Source of the DNA: Neoceratodus forsteri | Lineage: Eukaryota > Chordata > Ceratodontiformes > Ceratodontidae | Direction of reading: 5' to 3' | DNA length: 64,000 bases | Assembly (NCBI GenBank): GCA_016271365.2 | Contig: CM057456.1 | Coordinates: 1,396,457,001-1,396,521,000, forward strand | Shown: in pieces, positions 42,197 to 53,089 of the stretch | How positions within the stretch are numbered: the first letter of the stretch is position 1 | Layout of the letters: the number at the start of each line of letters is the position of its first letter | Made by a program: the position numbers and the translations under genes | The notes under the pieces: model-generated | Seen by the model: only the letters and a program-made list of their open reading frames with translations | The model's database searches: none | What the model was told of the DNA's origin: nothing

Positions 42197-43065
42197 TCTT
42201 TGCTCAGGGTCACAAAGTATGTACAGTGGAGTCAGCCACGATGAAGCGCAGTAACTTGCATTAATGACATGTCACAAAATCCTGCATGACAAAAGGGCTT
42301 AATTGCCATTGACTTACAATGGCCCCTGCAGTAAACTGTAGCCTTCTGTGATATTCTGCAGCATTTCTGCATTGCATCCTGGCTGTCACATCTGTATCAC
42401 CGCCGGAGCAAGGAAACAGGTACTACCGGGCTCAACGGATGAATCTGAATTTTACAGCTTGAGCAGCTTGTCACCAATTTTCAAACAAGGATTTCTCTGA
42501 CTGATATCTACCTAAGTTAGTCTGTTGAACAATTCTGATAGGTTTAAATTCTAGCAGTCTGCCTAGCTCTGTCTTTTCACCTGGATGTTGCTAATTTAAT
42601 TGCTATTTACCTAATTTTGCTGCAGTGTGCCTTAAAGCTTCTCCTTACTATAGTGTATACTAAAACAGGAGTCCGTCTCCACCGCTGATCTGGTTTGAAA
42701 ACCCGGCTCCTGTTTTCTCAAAAGCAGCCTGTTTTAATTATTGTGATTGCTTTGAGTTAAAGTGGAGCTTCAATTCAATTCCTGCTGTGCTCCAAAGCCT
42801 TTTTTAAAATCGTGATGCACTTTAGTTAAACAAACCTCCCCCTCCTGTTTCCACACCCTGCCCCATTGTGTGCCCAGCCCCTCCCTCCACCCTACCTTAT
42901 CCTAATCTATCGTCTGTCTCCTTCCTCCACAGCTCCCCCCCAAAGTGGTTGTGAGGGCCAGCTCTGCCATGGCCCTCCCCCGAGCCACATCGCCATTGGA
43001 GCAAGGAAACAGGTACTACTGGGTGCAACAGACACATTTTAATTTTACAGCTTGAGCAGCTTGGC
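42197..43065. repeat. Spacer with a 75-bp direct repeat
   Basis: 42398-42475 and 42991-43064 share GGAGCAAGGAAACAGGTACT and AATTTTACAGCTTGAGCAGC in direct orientation, 593 bp apart, with about 10 differences. The second copy sits just before the L2 coding region, so the repeat may belong to the L2 5' region or to an element between them. The remainder shows no gene. A CAGGGTCACAAAGTATG near 42207 may be a scrap of CORE-SINE. Confidence 0.65.
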
Positions 43066-43117
43066 CCCACCGACGCTTCGCATCAGCTCCCCCCATCCCC
43101 CTCCCCTTGGTGGACTG

Positions 43118-43184
43118 GGCTATTTATAGTGTTGTTCACGTGACTGATTTCAGGCTATTTATAGTGTTCACGTGACTGATTTCA
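43118..43184 (+). promoter_or_regulatory. Tandem TATA-like units in L2 5' region
   Basis: Two adjacent units, 43118-43152 (35 bp) and 43153-43184 (32 bp, lacking GTT), each read GGCTATTTATAGTGTT and CACGTGACTGATTTCA. Each has an AT core (CTATTTATAG) and an E-box CACGTG. They lie 5' of the first L2 reading frame, so they may be promoter units, as known for tandem 5' repeats of other LINEs. Function is inferred. Confidence 0.5.
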
Positions 43185-43365
43185 GCCTATCAGCCCATTT
43201 TCCATTTGCTGGTTATCGGTGTCCACCACTAGAGGCAGTAGTCCTTCTGACCTCTGCAGCTTCTGTTATCATGCTTAAAACCTGGATTGCAGGGGTAGCA
43301 GCAATTTTATTTCTGGCCTCTTTACTCTCGTCCCCCCTTCCTCCTTCCCGGAGAAGCAGCCTGGC

Positions 43366-44430
43366 ATGCATAAATTTCACATTCTAGCCTCCACACCTCC
43401 CCCTTCCCATACCTCTACCAATCAGCCATCCCCTACACCACCTCAATCCAATCTAATTGCTAGCCCTTCGGTCCTCCCACCCTCCTTCCACGCTGGTTTA
43501 GTTGCCCTACAAGTTCAGGCAAAAGCCTCCTCAACAACCCCAGGACATTCTCTACTCATGTGTCGAAAACCCCTACGGGTATTTCCATACAGCAGGGTCT
43601 TGCTAACCATTCTGCTCCTGCTAGCCGGTGACATTGAATGCAACCCAGGCCCTCACCCCAACCCCCCTGTCCAAATCCCACCCCCTGCCTCTCACTGCCC
43701 CGGGGCCTTAAACTCATGCACCTAAATATTTGCAGCATTCTAAATAAACTCAGTACTGCTGCAACCCATTGCCTCTCTAAAAACCAGACATACTGACTAT
43801 TACCGAAACATGGCTGAAACCACACAATCTTGATGCAGAGTTCACTATCCCAGGCTATACCCTTATTCGCCAGGACCGCCACGGCCCCAAAAGAGGGGGC
43901 GGCATTGCCATGTATATAAATTCATCTCTGCAGTTCACTCCAGTCCCGTTGCACAGTCCCACGCAACCCATCGATGCCATTCTAATCAAACTTTCCCTAG
44001 CCCACACATGCCCCATTTTCATAGCCAGGTCCTATTGTCCCCCTGACACATCCCCACCCTCCATCCTCGAACACCTGAACAGCATCACCTCGCAGGCTGC
44101 AGGGGGCGAGCTGCACATTCTCGGTGATTTCAACCAAAACTGGCTCTCCAGTAGCAGCTCCAGATTACGGCACCAGGTGGCAGCACTAAACCTAGCACAA
44201 TTAATAACAGAGCCCCCCCGCCTCAACCACAAATCCTCAAACCACTCTGTCTTGGACTGGCCCCTTACATTGCACCCACATCACATACTCACCTCTGGCC
44301 GGCTACCAGACTCTATAAGTGATCATAACATGATATACTCAATTAGAAAAATCCACCGCCCTAAAGCTAACCCACCCAGAACCATCCTTACAAGATCCTA
44401 CAAATCCCTGGATCTTGCATCCCTCCTGTC
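43366..44430 (+). pseudogene. L2 N-terminal region with 2A motif, and AP endonuclease
   Basis: Frame 43366-43725 reads a Ser/Pro-rich start, then VLLTILLLLAGDIECNPGPH. The motif GDIECNPGP at 43627-43653 fits the D-(V/I)-E-x-N-P-G-P consensus of 2A peptides, which make the ribosome skip the last Gly-Pro bond. The leucine run before it could act as a signal segment. The endonuclease follows after a frameshift: DILTITETWLKPHN, HGPKRGGGIAMYIN, LHILGDFNQNWL, SVLDWPLTLHPHHILTSGRL and ISDHNMIYSI. SDH is kept while the usual ILVGDFN is LHILGDFN. The MITE at 44431 ends this piece. Confidence 0.87.
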
Positions 44431-44772
44431 TAGGGTTACCACCTTTTAAGATGCCCAAAGTGGGACATTTCTTATCGAAACATGATTTTTCGCAGGACAG
44501 TCCTAACTTCAACCAGTGCAACAGACTTGTTTTCTTTATGTAATCAGAATTAAGGCAAAGTATTATAGTTTCATAGTTGCTTCTATTGTTTCTTATCATT
44601 TTAAGGTATTTTAGTTAAGGTATTATAGTTTTCTACAACATTTAGTGGAAAGTTAGAAAATATTTTTTCCACTATATAAGTCAGGACACTTAGTATTTTT
44701 CATGTTTTTTTGCAGGACACAGCTGCCCAAATCAGGACAGTCCTGCGATAATCAGGACAGGTGGTAACCCTA
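44431..44772. mobile_element. hAT-like MITE in L2
   Basis: 342 bp with perfect 14-bp terminal inverted repeats TAGGGTTACCACCT / AGGTGGTAACCCTA and an 8-bp TSD CTCCTGTC / CTCTTGTC (44423-44430, 44773-44780; one mismatch). The TSD length points to the hAT superfamily. GGGACA/CAGGACAG runs occur near both ends. No transposase. Confidence 0.88.
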
Positions 44773-47250
44773 CTCTTGTCTGACTTGTCTAGGTTGGACT
44801 GGTCTTATATCCAAAGGGCCTCCTCTATTGACTCAGCCTGGGAATACTTTACGTCTTTGTTTATTGCGGTCTGGGACTCACATGCCCCTGTTAAAAGGGC
44901 TCGGGTGAGGGGTACCCATCTGCTATGGATTTCCTCAGACATTTTGACACTCCTCAAAGACAGGGACACAGCTTGGAAGACTTCTAAGGTCTCCGGCTTT
45001 CAGGTGCATCAACAAAAATATCGTGCTCTTCGAAATGCCTGCACTAGGCAGATCCGCAGGGCTAAGGCAAAATACTTCAGCAGCACCTTCAAAGCTAACC
45101 TGAGCCAACCCTCCAAATTTTGGAAGGTGGTTAAATCTCTCTTTGGCCTTCACTCTCAACCCCCTACCCCTACCCTCAACACTGGTGGCCCCATGATTAC
45201 TGACCCCCGGACATGGCCTCTCATTTCAACTCCTTCTTTATGGACAGCTCCTTGTCTCTCTTGGGCGTCAACTCTCAAGCCACCCAATCCTCTCAGCCAT
45301 CCCACCCCCAAAATACTCTCCCAGGCAACACCTTTGACCTCCACCTGACTACTCCGGCTGAAGTTTACAAAGCTTTACGTGCCCTAAATTCTGTCAAGGG
45401 TAAATATCCTACTGGCCTTGACTCCAAACTGCTCTACTTGTCGGCCCCAGCCATCGCCGCCCACCTAGCAGAGCTCTACAACCTCTCTTTCTCTCTTGCT
45501 GCGGTCCCCACCAAGTGGAAACACGCTACAGTCATCCTGCTGCCAAAAGGGTGTGCCGGACTCGACACCTGGTAATTGTCACCACCTCCCTGCTTCCTAT
45601 CTAGCCAAAATTCAGGGAAAACTAGTTCTCTCTCAACTCTCCTTCTATCTTGATTCCGCTTCCTTTTTCACACCTTATCAGTCTGACTTTCGGAAGACCC
45701 ACTCCACCACCACCTCCCTCTTAAGACTCACAGACATACCTCTCAACTGTACCACATTACGAGGAACGTTCCTCATTTTACTTCAGAAAAGCTCCCTGTT
45801 CCACATTGTGAGGACTAGTCCCACATTCAGTATTAACATTTTAAAGCAAAAATCTATAGTAAATGATGCAAACATTATATTATTCAAGTAATAACAGACT
45901 TTCTGAACATAAATGCAAACATTTTAATAGTGCTCTGAGCTCCCTAGGTAAAGATTTGATTAAGTGTTCCACATTTTGCTCATTTGTTCCACATTTTGAG
46001 AGGCAATGTTCCACATTTGGGGGACAAAAGGTTGAGAGGTATGCTCACAGACTCCATACTCACTGGTATGGACAAGGGCCTATTCACCTCTGCCATTTTT
46101 GTTGACCTGGCTAAAGCTTTCAACACTGTCTCCCATACACTCCTCTCTCTAAACTCTCTCACGCAGGGATCTCAGACTTGGTCACCAGGTAGTTCCAGTC
46201 CTACCTGCTAGACAGATCCCAATCTGTCAGAATCGGCAGTGTCACCTCTGCTTCCCTTCCTGTCACCTCTGGGGTCCCGCAAGGCTCAGTCCTTGGTCCT
46301 CTCCTGTTCTCCATCTTCCTCAACGACCTGCCGGCCACCTGCCCCAGTACATCCATTCACATGTATGCAGATGATACAGTTTTGTACACATCCGGAGCCT
46401 CGACTGCTGAAGTAGTGACCAGACTCCAGCAGGACTTCAATGAAATTCAGCTCTGGTTTTGCTCAAATCAGCTTTTTCTCAATGCCAAGAAAACTATCTC
46501 CATGACTTTCGGCACAAGGCAGAGACTTTCACGGTAACCCCCCACACCCCTTCAGCACCCTTGATAGAATTCCTATTGAAACATGCTCCACTTTCAGGTA
46601 TCTCTGGGTCTGGCTTGACCAGCACCTTGACTTCTCTGCACACATTGATGCCATCCACAAAAAGCTCCTCCCCAAACTTGGTGCACTATATCGAAACCGT
46701 GGCTGCATCCCATTGCCGCCAAGGCGTGCCATAGTGCAGAGGATGATTCTCCCCATCTTCAACTATGGGGATGTAGTCTACAGTGCTGCTCCAAAGTCCA
46801 CCCTGGCCAGACTGGACCCCCTCTTCCATTCTTTCTGTCGCTTTGCTCTTGACTGTTCTCCTAGCACTCATCTGTGTCTTGTACCAGAACCTAGACCTTC
46901 CCTCATTGCCGGCGTCTAGCCCATTGTTCGAGCTTCACAGCCAAATACTGGTCGCAGTCCCTCCCCATGTACCTCACCATGGTCCTCTCGGCCCACACCC
47001 CCCAGGGCTATGCACTGAGAAATAAAGACTCGCGTCTACTGGCCATACCTCCCATGTCAACCTCAGCAGGCCAGTCAGCTTTCAGTTTGCGCTTGCCCAG
47101 CCTCTGGAACTCTCTCACATCAGACATCCGGCATGCCACACCTGGTAGGCATCTTAACTCCCTACTCAAAACAAATTTCCACCCTATCTGTGCTTGCACC
47201 CCTGGGAGCTCACCAACAGATAGTCCTCAAACCCCTGCATCAGAGTAATT
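44773..47250 (+). pseudogene. L2 reverse transcriptase and C-terminal domain
   Basis: Begins DLSRLDWSYIQRASSIDSAW and SHAPVKRARVRG (44761-45348), then HATVILLPKG and YQSDFRKTHSTTTSLLRLT, interrupted by a MITE. Motif A is VDLAKAFNTVSH (46100-46135). The stretch from 46198 reads SYLLDRSQSVRIG, SGVPQGSVLGPLLFSIFLND and HMYADDTVLY, with motif C YADD intact near 46362-46373. The C-terminal part includes YRNRGCIPLPPRRAIVQRMI (frame-shifted) and SFSLRLPSLWNSLTSDIRHA (47080-47135). Frameshifts lie near 45570, 46190 and 46535. Confidence 0.87.
45735..46043. mobile_element. hAT-like MITE in L2 reverse transcriptase
   Basis: 309 bp with perfect 13-bp terminal inverted repeats CATACCTCTCAAC / GTTGAGAGGTATG and an exact 8-bp TSD CTCACAGA at 45727-45734 and 46044-46051. 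CCACATT motifs recur at both ends in subterminal positions. A different family from the MITE at 44431, with the same class of ends. Confidence 0.92.
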
Positions 47251-47666
47251 ACCACTGGCACACACCACTCCCAAATTTCACTGTTCCATCCACTTACCTG
47301 ACGATGGAACCTCCCAGAAGTCTCCTGTCATCTGGTCTCGTACTCCCCCATCGTAAAAACTCACCACATGAGCTATGCACCTTGTACGTATTAACATACT
47401 GAAGCAATGGCTATGTATCTGCTTGTGAATTTGTACTCTACCTTGCTAATGTTTCTCTTATGCATCATGTAAATTGTCATTACTGATTATGTATATGTTT
47501 GTATGCTCTCCCATTCTCTTATGTATATTATATATTTGATCTTACTGTATATGTTTGTATGCTGTCCTATTCCCCCAACCCCCAGGGCGCATCTGGAATC
47601 GAGCGGTAGTCTGCTCAGCATGCCTTCCTGATAAAGCACTTATAAAAATTAAATAAATAAAATATG

Positions 47667-47745
47667 GGGGCTGGTGGGATTCAAACTCTGAACTCCAGGT
47701 TTGCAGCTTGGTTCTCTTACCTACTATGCTGTAGTGCCCCCTTCC
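47667..47745 (-). mobile_element. SINE head fragment (CORE-SINE type)
   Basis: On the minus strand, GGGGGCACTACAGCATAGTA and GAGAACCAAGC, then TTTGAATCCCACC (B-box-like), as in the CORE-SINE at 15100-15197. Only the tRNA-like part is present, immediately 3' of the L2 tail. Confidence 0.6.
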
Positions 47746-47805
47746 TTGCATATGGTGACTGAGTGCCCCCCAAACACCACATCATGTTCCCTTCATATAT
47801 ACATA

Positions 47806-49338
47806 TAGGGCGGGATATTCAGAAGGGTTGCACATGGCGCAACACAGTTGCGCCATGCACAACCACTAGTTTCCCCTGACGCGATATTCAAAACAGGAAT
47901 TGCCTGGCACAAATCCTGATGCGCTGAGCACATCACAATGTGTCGCGGCAAGTGGGGGGTGTCTGCATACCTCACATCCCGATATTCAGCCTGGGATGTG
48001 CTGGAGCCCATACGCAACCCCTACTCAGCTGCACACAGGTGAGCCAAAAAAAGAGGAGCAGCAGCTGGCCACCCACAGGTGAGCTGCCATATTGCAGGGA
48101 GCATCACAGCAGCTGCCAGCTGTGGGTGGCCACCCGAGCTCTGGCGGCACCTGTGTGGTAGTGACCCCCCATGCCCGATCGCGGGCATATGTAGTGATAT
48201 TAACCCTCCCACATCCATGGTGGTCCAGTGGACCGCTTGCAGCCCAATCGCGGGCATATGTCATAAAGAATAGTCCCATATCCCTGGTGTTCCACTGGAC
48301 CGCTCGCAGCCCGATTGCGGGCATATGTCATAAAGAATAGTCCTATATCCCTGGTGGTCCAGTGGACCGCTCCTAGCCCGCTCGGGGGCATATGTCATAA
48401 GGAATAGTCCTATGTCCTGGTGGTCCAGTGGACGCTCACAGCCCGATCGTGGGCGTCAGTATATATATGACAACCATCTCAACCCTGGTGGTCAGCGGTA
48501 CCCCCTCCCCACCATCATTGAGTCTTCACCGCCCGCCCCGGTCAGCGGGCGCAGCCTCACCCACTCTGCCGCCCGCCACCGCTGACTGACCTCGATGGTA
48601 GGCCAGCCAATTGGTCCACAGGCTAATGGGTGTGCAGCCCGACTATACCACGCAGTCCAGAAATGATATGGACTGTGTAGACGGCACGGCTGTGCCCATT
48701 GGCTCATGTCTAGGACCAATCGGGCGACAGCCTTCACTGTATGAGTCGGCGGCGGGCAGCAAGCTGGTGGAGCTGCCTCCCGCCGCTGAATCGGGAGAGC
48801 GTGGGGCCCAGGGCAGTGGTGAGGGGCACCATGACCACTAGGGTTGGATTGGTTTGTCATACTATAACATTGACGCCCGCGAGCGGTCCACTCGACCACC
48901 AGGGATATGGGACTATACTTTTGATATGCCCACGATCGGGCGGTGGGCACTTTGTTGCTGGCAGGGCGCCGGTCCCCGACGGCTGCAGCCTGGCAGGGCA
49001 CCAGGCGCAAGTCGCCGATCGGCAAGAGCCTGCATGCAAATGGCCTCATTTGCTTGCGCGTGACATTATGGCCCCATTTGCATGTGCACTTTGATATCCT
49101 ATGGCGTTTATCGTGAACGGCACTTTGAAGTACAGCATCCTGCTCCACTTGGTTACTTGCGCTTGGCGCAGTGCCACTGCACCATGCACACTGCGGGTGG
49201 CCATGGAGCAATATTCAACTATGCTGTGCCATGGCGCAGCTCCGTTGAATTTCACCCTGTCAACGCCCCTGCACACCCACATTGCGCTGCGCCCAGGCTT
49301 GCGCCACAGCCTGGCGCAGTCTGAATATCCCGCCCCTA
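47806..49338. mobile_element. Non-autonomous DNA transposon, ~1.53 kb, GC-rich
   Basis: Ends AGGGCGGGATATTCAGA (47807-47823) and TCTGAATATCCCGCCCCT (49320-49337) are inverted complements with one extra G. A short duplication TACATA at 47800-47805 and 49340-49345 may be the TSD. The interior is CG-rich with GCGCAA/TTGCGC motifs at both ends and a 67-bp tandem repeat at 48170-48460. A partial inverted counterpart lies at 48870-48945 (GAGCGGTCCACTCGACCACC). No transposase frame was recognised. Frames of up to 239 residues look like by-products of CG-rich sequence. Superfamily unresolved. Confidence 0.75.
48170..48460. repeat. 67-bp tandem repeat, about 4.5 units
   Basis: The landmark CGGGCATATGT occurs at 48183, 48251, 48318 and 48385, with a degenerate one at 48450; spacings are 65-69 bp. 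Each unit contains CCTGGTGGTCCAGTGGACCG and CAGCCCGATCG. The unit contains the palindrome GGTCCAGTGGACC. Confidence 0.88.
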
Positions 49339-49644
49339 GTACATACGCATTGCAGAAAAATTACATTGATGCAGACGGGTTAAAGAATGCAGAGAAAGAA
49401 AATGAAAAACAGGGGTTTGAGCCTCTGGAGTCTTGGCCAATCGGTTGTGTGATGTTCCTTAGGGTTGCAAACCTTAATGCCCACCCCCTCCCTCCAGCCC
49501 ATAGCCTTCTGTCTGAAGCACAAGGTAAAGTTCTTAGCAAATGCCTCATTCGTAGAAAAAGAAGTATGGCTCGGCACATGTGGCTAATAGAATCAGTCAG
49601 GAAAGAGAGGGTGGTGGAATGTAGGCACATCCTAAATCACATAT

Positions 49645-50860
49645 GAACATACAAAGCCAGCAGAATGCCATTTGGTCTACCTAGTCTGTTCACATTGCTG
49701 GGTCCACACCTAGATCTACTGGCCCTGCCCTCCGTCCCCACTCCTCTCATCCTCCCTACCCATGATCCTTACTTTCCCCCTATACCTATCCCAGCTTCTC
49801 AAACCTGCTTACTGTCTTCAACGAGATCACCTCTTCTGGTAGTGCATTCCAAGTGTCCACCACCCTCTCTGTGAAGAAGTGCTTCTTGACCTCCCTCCCA
49901 ACCTCCCACCCTCCAGCTTAAGACTGTGCCCCCTCATGTTATGGCTGCCACTCAGCTTAAAGAGACTCTCCTTATCCACCTTATTTATCCCTTTCAAGTA
50001 CTTGAAGGTCCCAATCATGTCCCCTCTCTCGCTCTCTGCTATCTTCCAGTGAGTACATGTTCAGTGCCTTCAACCTCTCCTCAAAAGAGTTACCCTGCTG
50101 ACCCGCTATCATCTTTGTAGCCCTCCTCTGGACTTTCTTCAGTAGGTTAATGTCCTTTTTGAGGTGTGGTCATCAGTACTGAACTCCATACTCTAGAGGC
50201 CTTACCAGGGACCTGTACAAGGGCAGTATGACCCCTCTCCTACTGTTGACCCCCCAAGATATGCATACCTGCATTCTTTGCCTTTGCTGCTGCACATGCG
50301 TGGAGTGCTTCAGGTCACTAGGTGAACATCACTCCCAGATCCTTCTCTTCTGATGCAGATGTTTGGACTCCACCCAGGTAGTATTCTGTCCTGGGATTCT
50401 TGGCTTCAATATGCATAACATTGCATTTCTTGGCATTGAAGCCAAGCTGCTAGATTCTGGATCACCTCCCGAGCTTTTCCAGATCATCCTGTAGGTCCTG
50501 TATTCCTTCAGCTGTGTCCACTCTCCTGCAGAGCTTGGTGCCATCCGTTAATAGGCACATTATGCCCTTAATGCCATCCCCCACTGGTTACCTCTCTGGT
50601 GCCAGATTACTCTCCACTCACAACCAACCTCTGGGTTCTGTCCCTCAGCCAGTTTTCCACCCATCTGGCCATCTTTTCCCCCAACCTCAAGATCCACCAA
50701 CTTCCTGATCAACCTTTTATGGGGCACAGAAACAAAGCTCTTGCTGAAACCAAGATAGAGCATGTCTGCCACTTGGCCCCCATCTACTGTCTTAGGGACA
50801 CAGACAAAGTCAATCAGATTCACATACCACTACGAACTCCTATACCATACTGTCAGGGCG
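49645..50860 (-). mobile_element. CR1 LINE, distinct subfamily
   Basis: Minus-strand CR1 starting at its 3' end with CAAAGCCAGCAGAATGCC, a terminus different from the ATAGAAACATAG type. The minus strand encodes [30 protein letters not shown] and, at 50823-50560, remnants of RT motif A (VADMLYLGFSKSFVSVPH, with the catalytic Asp replaced by Gly). RT motif C is not recognisable. It meets the plus-strand CR1 at about 50860, 5' end to 5' end. Confidence 0.8.
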
Positions 50861-51615
50861 GGACTGCCCCAGAAGCAGCCAAGGTGGTGACTGGGATGGA
50901 TGTGTAAATCCTCCACGGTGGAGACCCCAAGGTGGGTGATAGAGGCTTCCAAAGGAGAAGGAAGCAAATTCTGGTGGGGGAACTCGATAGTTAGACAGGG
51001 ATACAGTTGTGCATGGGTAGGAATGAGGAGAGGGTGGTAAGTTGCCATCCTGGTGCCATGGCTTGTAGGGATGGAAGGAGGGCCTTAGAATCGCCAGTAA
51101 GGCAGGGAGGGAGGGAGAGCTAGATGTCATTGTTCACTCTGGAACAAATTAACAGGCTGGGGGCCAGATGCAGTTCAGGGAGAGTTCAGAAAACTGGAGA
51201 GGGGTCTCGGGCATGTAGCACAACCAGTTACTTTCTCGGAGGTGCTGCCTGTCCATGACAAGGGGGATGACAGAAGGCTCTGCACCAGGGACTTCATTTT
51301 ATGGTTGAGGAGATGGTACAGAGAAGAGGGCTTTGGATTCATTGGGGACTGGGGTTCCACCTGGAGGGATAGAGGCCTGTACAGGGGTGACTGACTACAT
51401 CCCTCCAATAGGGAAACAGAGATCCTTAATGAACAGTTTAAATGCTACATTAGAAAGCCAAGGGGGAGGCGGAATAAAGCAGGAAGACATAGTCTGCCCC
51501 CCCCCAACATGCTTACAGGGTCAGAAATGGGAATCCTGAGGGTGTAAGTCCCACAGGGAGCAAACACAAATAAGAAACCAGGACAAAGAGGGAAGGCGAA
51601 AGAGGAAACATAATA

Positions 51616-52390
51616 GTGGAGGAAAAGGGCAAGAGGGGAGATGGCAGTATAAAATGGAGAGCCATGTGTGCAAATGCTCGAAGTCTGGACAACAAGATGG
51701 TGGACCAAGAGGCCACCTTGGCAGTAGGAGACCTGGACACAGTAGCAATTACAGAGACCTGGTGCAATGAAAACCAGGACTGGGAGGTAGCTACCAGGGT
51801 GTACGCTATTCAGGAGGGACGGTAGGAAAAAGGGAGGGGGTGGTCTTCACATGAGAGAATATAAAAGCCACAGAAATACAAGAAGGGCACAGTAAGTGTG
51901 AGGTACTGTGGGTCACTCTGGAGACATGGGGGCCCACTGTTAGGATAGGAGTGATGAACAGACCTCTAGCACAGGGAGAGGAAGGAGGTAAGGATATGAT
52001 AGATGAAATACAAGTGATTGCTAACAACAGCAATATACTGCTAGTTGGGGACTTCAGTCTACCAGATGTGGATTGGAGCCTACCTACTGCAGCATCAGTT
52101 AGAAGTAGGGAAATCATAGACTCCCTGTAGGGGTGTTCCTTAAGAAACCAGTTAAAGAACCCATTCATGAGGGGGCGTTACTGGACCCAGTACTGTCAAA
52201 CAGGGACAGTGTCCCGGACGTTGAAGTGGGAAATCATCTGGGGACCAGTGATCATCGTATGGTGCAGTTCAGCATATGGACAGGGCCAGAACTAAGCCAC
52301 ACTAAAATGTGGGTCCTGGACTTCAGGAGGGACAGTTTCAAGAAAATTGGGAGAGTTCCTCAGGGAAGCCCTAGCAGGAATAGGGAATAA
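51616..52390 (+). pseudogene. CR1 AP endonuclease
   Basis: Blocks in order: CANARSLDNKMVDQEATL (51660-51715), LDTVAITETWCNENQDWE (catalytic E of ETW), RRDGRKKGGGVVFT-like near 51820, LLVGDFSLPDVDWSL (52040-52080) and DPVLSNRDSVPDVEVGNHLG with TSDHRMVQFSI (the SDH of APE endonucleases). The frames change near 51825 and 52130. The gene lies where CR1 encodes its target-nicking endonuclease, upstream of the RT. Confidence 0.85.
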
Positions 52391-52637
52391 GGGTGTGGTA
52401 GAGGAAAAGTAGGCAAGAATAAAGCAGGCCATTGAGAAGGCAACAAACCTGTGTCAAGCGATCACTAAGAGCACGAGAAGAAAGAGACCACTATGGTTCT
52501 CCAAGGAAGTAGCAGAAAAGGTAAAGGAAAAGAAGCAGGCATTCAAAAGGTGCAAGATGACACAGAAGGAAGAGGATAGGGAGAGTTATCAGGAGAAACA
52601 AAGAGAGGCAGGGAAGGCAGTTAAGCGAGCTAAAGCA

Positions 52638-52949
52638 TATCGCTGGCCCGGTGGCAACAAGGGTTGAGGCGCTGGACGCCAAACCTCACACCGTGCTGGC
52701 AGCCTGTGTTTGGGAATGAGCATGACCCACCGGGGCTCGGCAGGGGAGGGAGAGGATCGAACGTATATGTGCTCAGGAGGGGGGAGGACGGCCCTCTCAC
52801 CTTCCGCCCCACCATGGGAAGTAACTGTGGGGTACAAGGCCTGAGGGGCACCGGGGGGCTAAGGCAACGACCGCGGGCTGGTGGAGGACAGAGGGCCAGC
52901 AGGCCAAAGGAAGATAAACACTTTAAAAAAAAAAAAAAAAAAAAAAAAA
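52638..52949 (+). mobile_element. tRNA-derived SINE, short form with A25 tail
   Basis: Starts CGCTGGCCCGGTGGCAACAA (A-box-like), ends in 25 consecutive A (52925-52949), and is flanked by an 11-bp TSD GAGCTAAAGCA / GAGCTGAAGCA (52627-52637, 52950-52960). It matches the head of the SINEs at 8914 and 15535 but lacks the second half, so it is 312 bp long. The long pure A-tail suggests a recent insertion. Confidence 0.92.
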
Positions 52950-53089
52950 GAGCTGAAGCACAAACACAGAGGAAAACACTGCCAGCAAAAAAGGGGATAC
53001 AACTTTTATCACGTATATAAGCAAAAAGAAAAAAAAAGCAAGGCAGGGATAGTAAGACTAAAGGGAAGGGGGAGGAGTGTGGAACAGGA

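Larger units (their letters stand above)
43066..47662 (+). mobile_element. Near-complete L2-type LINE
   Basis: Plus-strand L2-type non-LTR element with a 5' region, a leucine-rich segment ending in a 2A motif, an AP endonuclease, a reverse transcriptase, a C-terminal domain and an A-rich 3' end (CTTATAAAAATTAAATAAAT near 47645). Two hAT-like MITEs interrupt it at 44431-44772 and 45735-46043, and removing each restores the coding order. Compare the minus-strand L2 at 9545-12890 and the 3' ends at 56641-57427 and 58931-60192. The 5' boundary is inferred. Confidence 0.87.
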
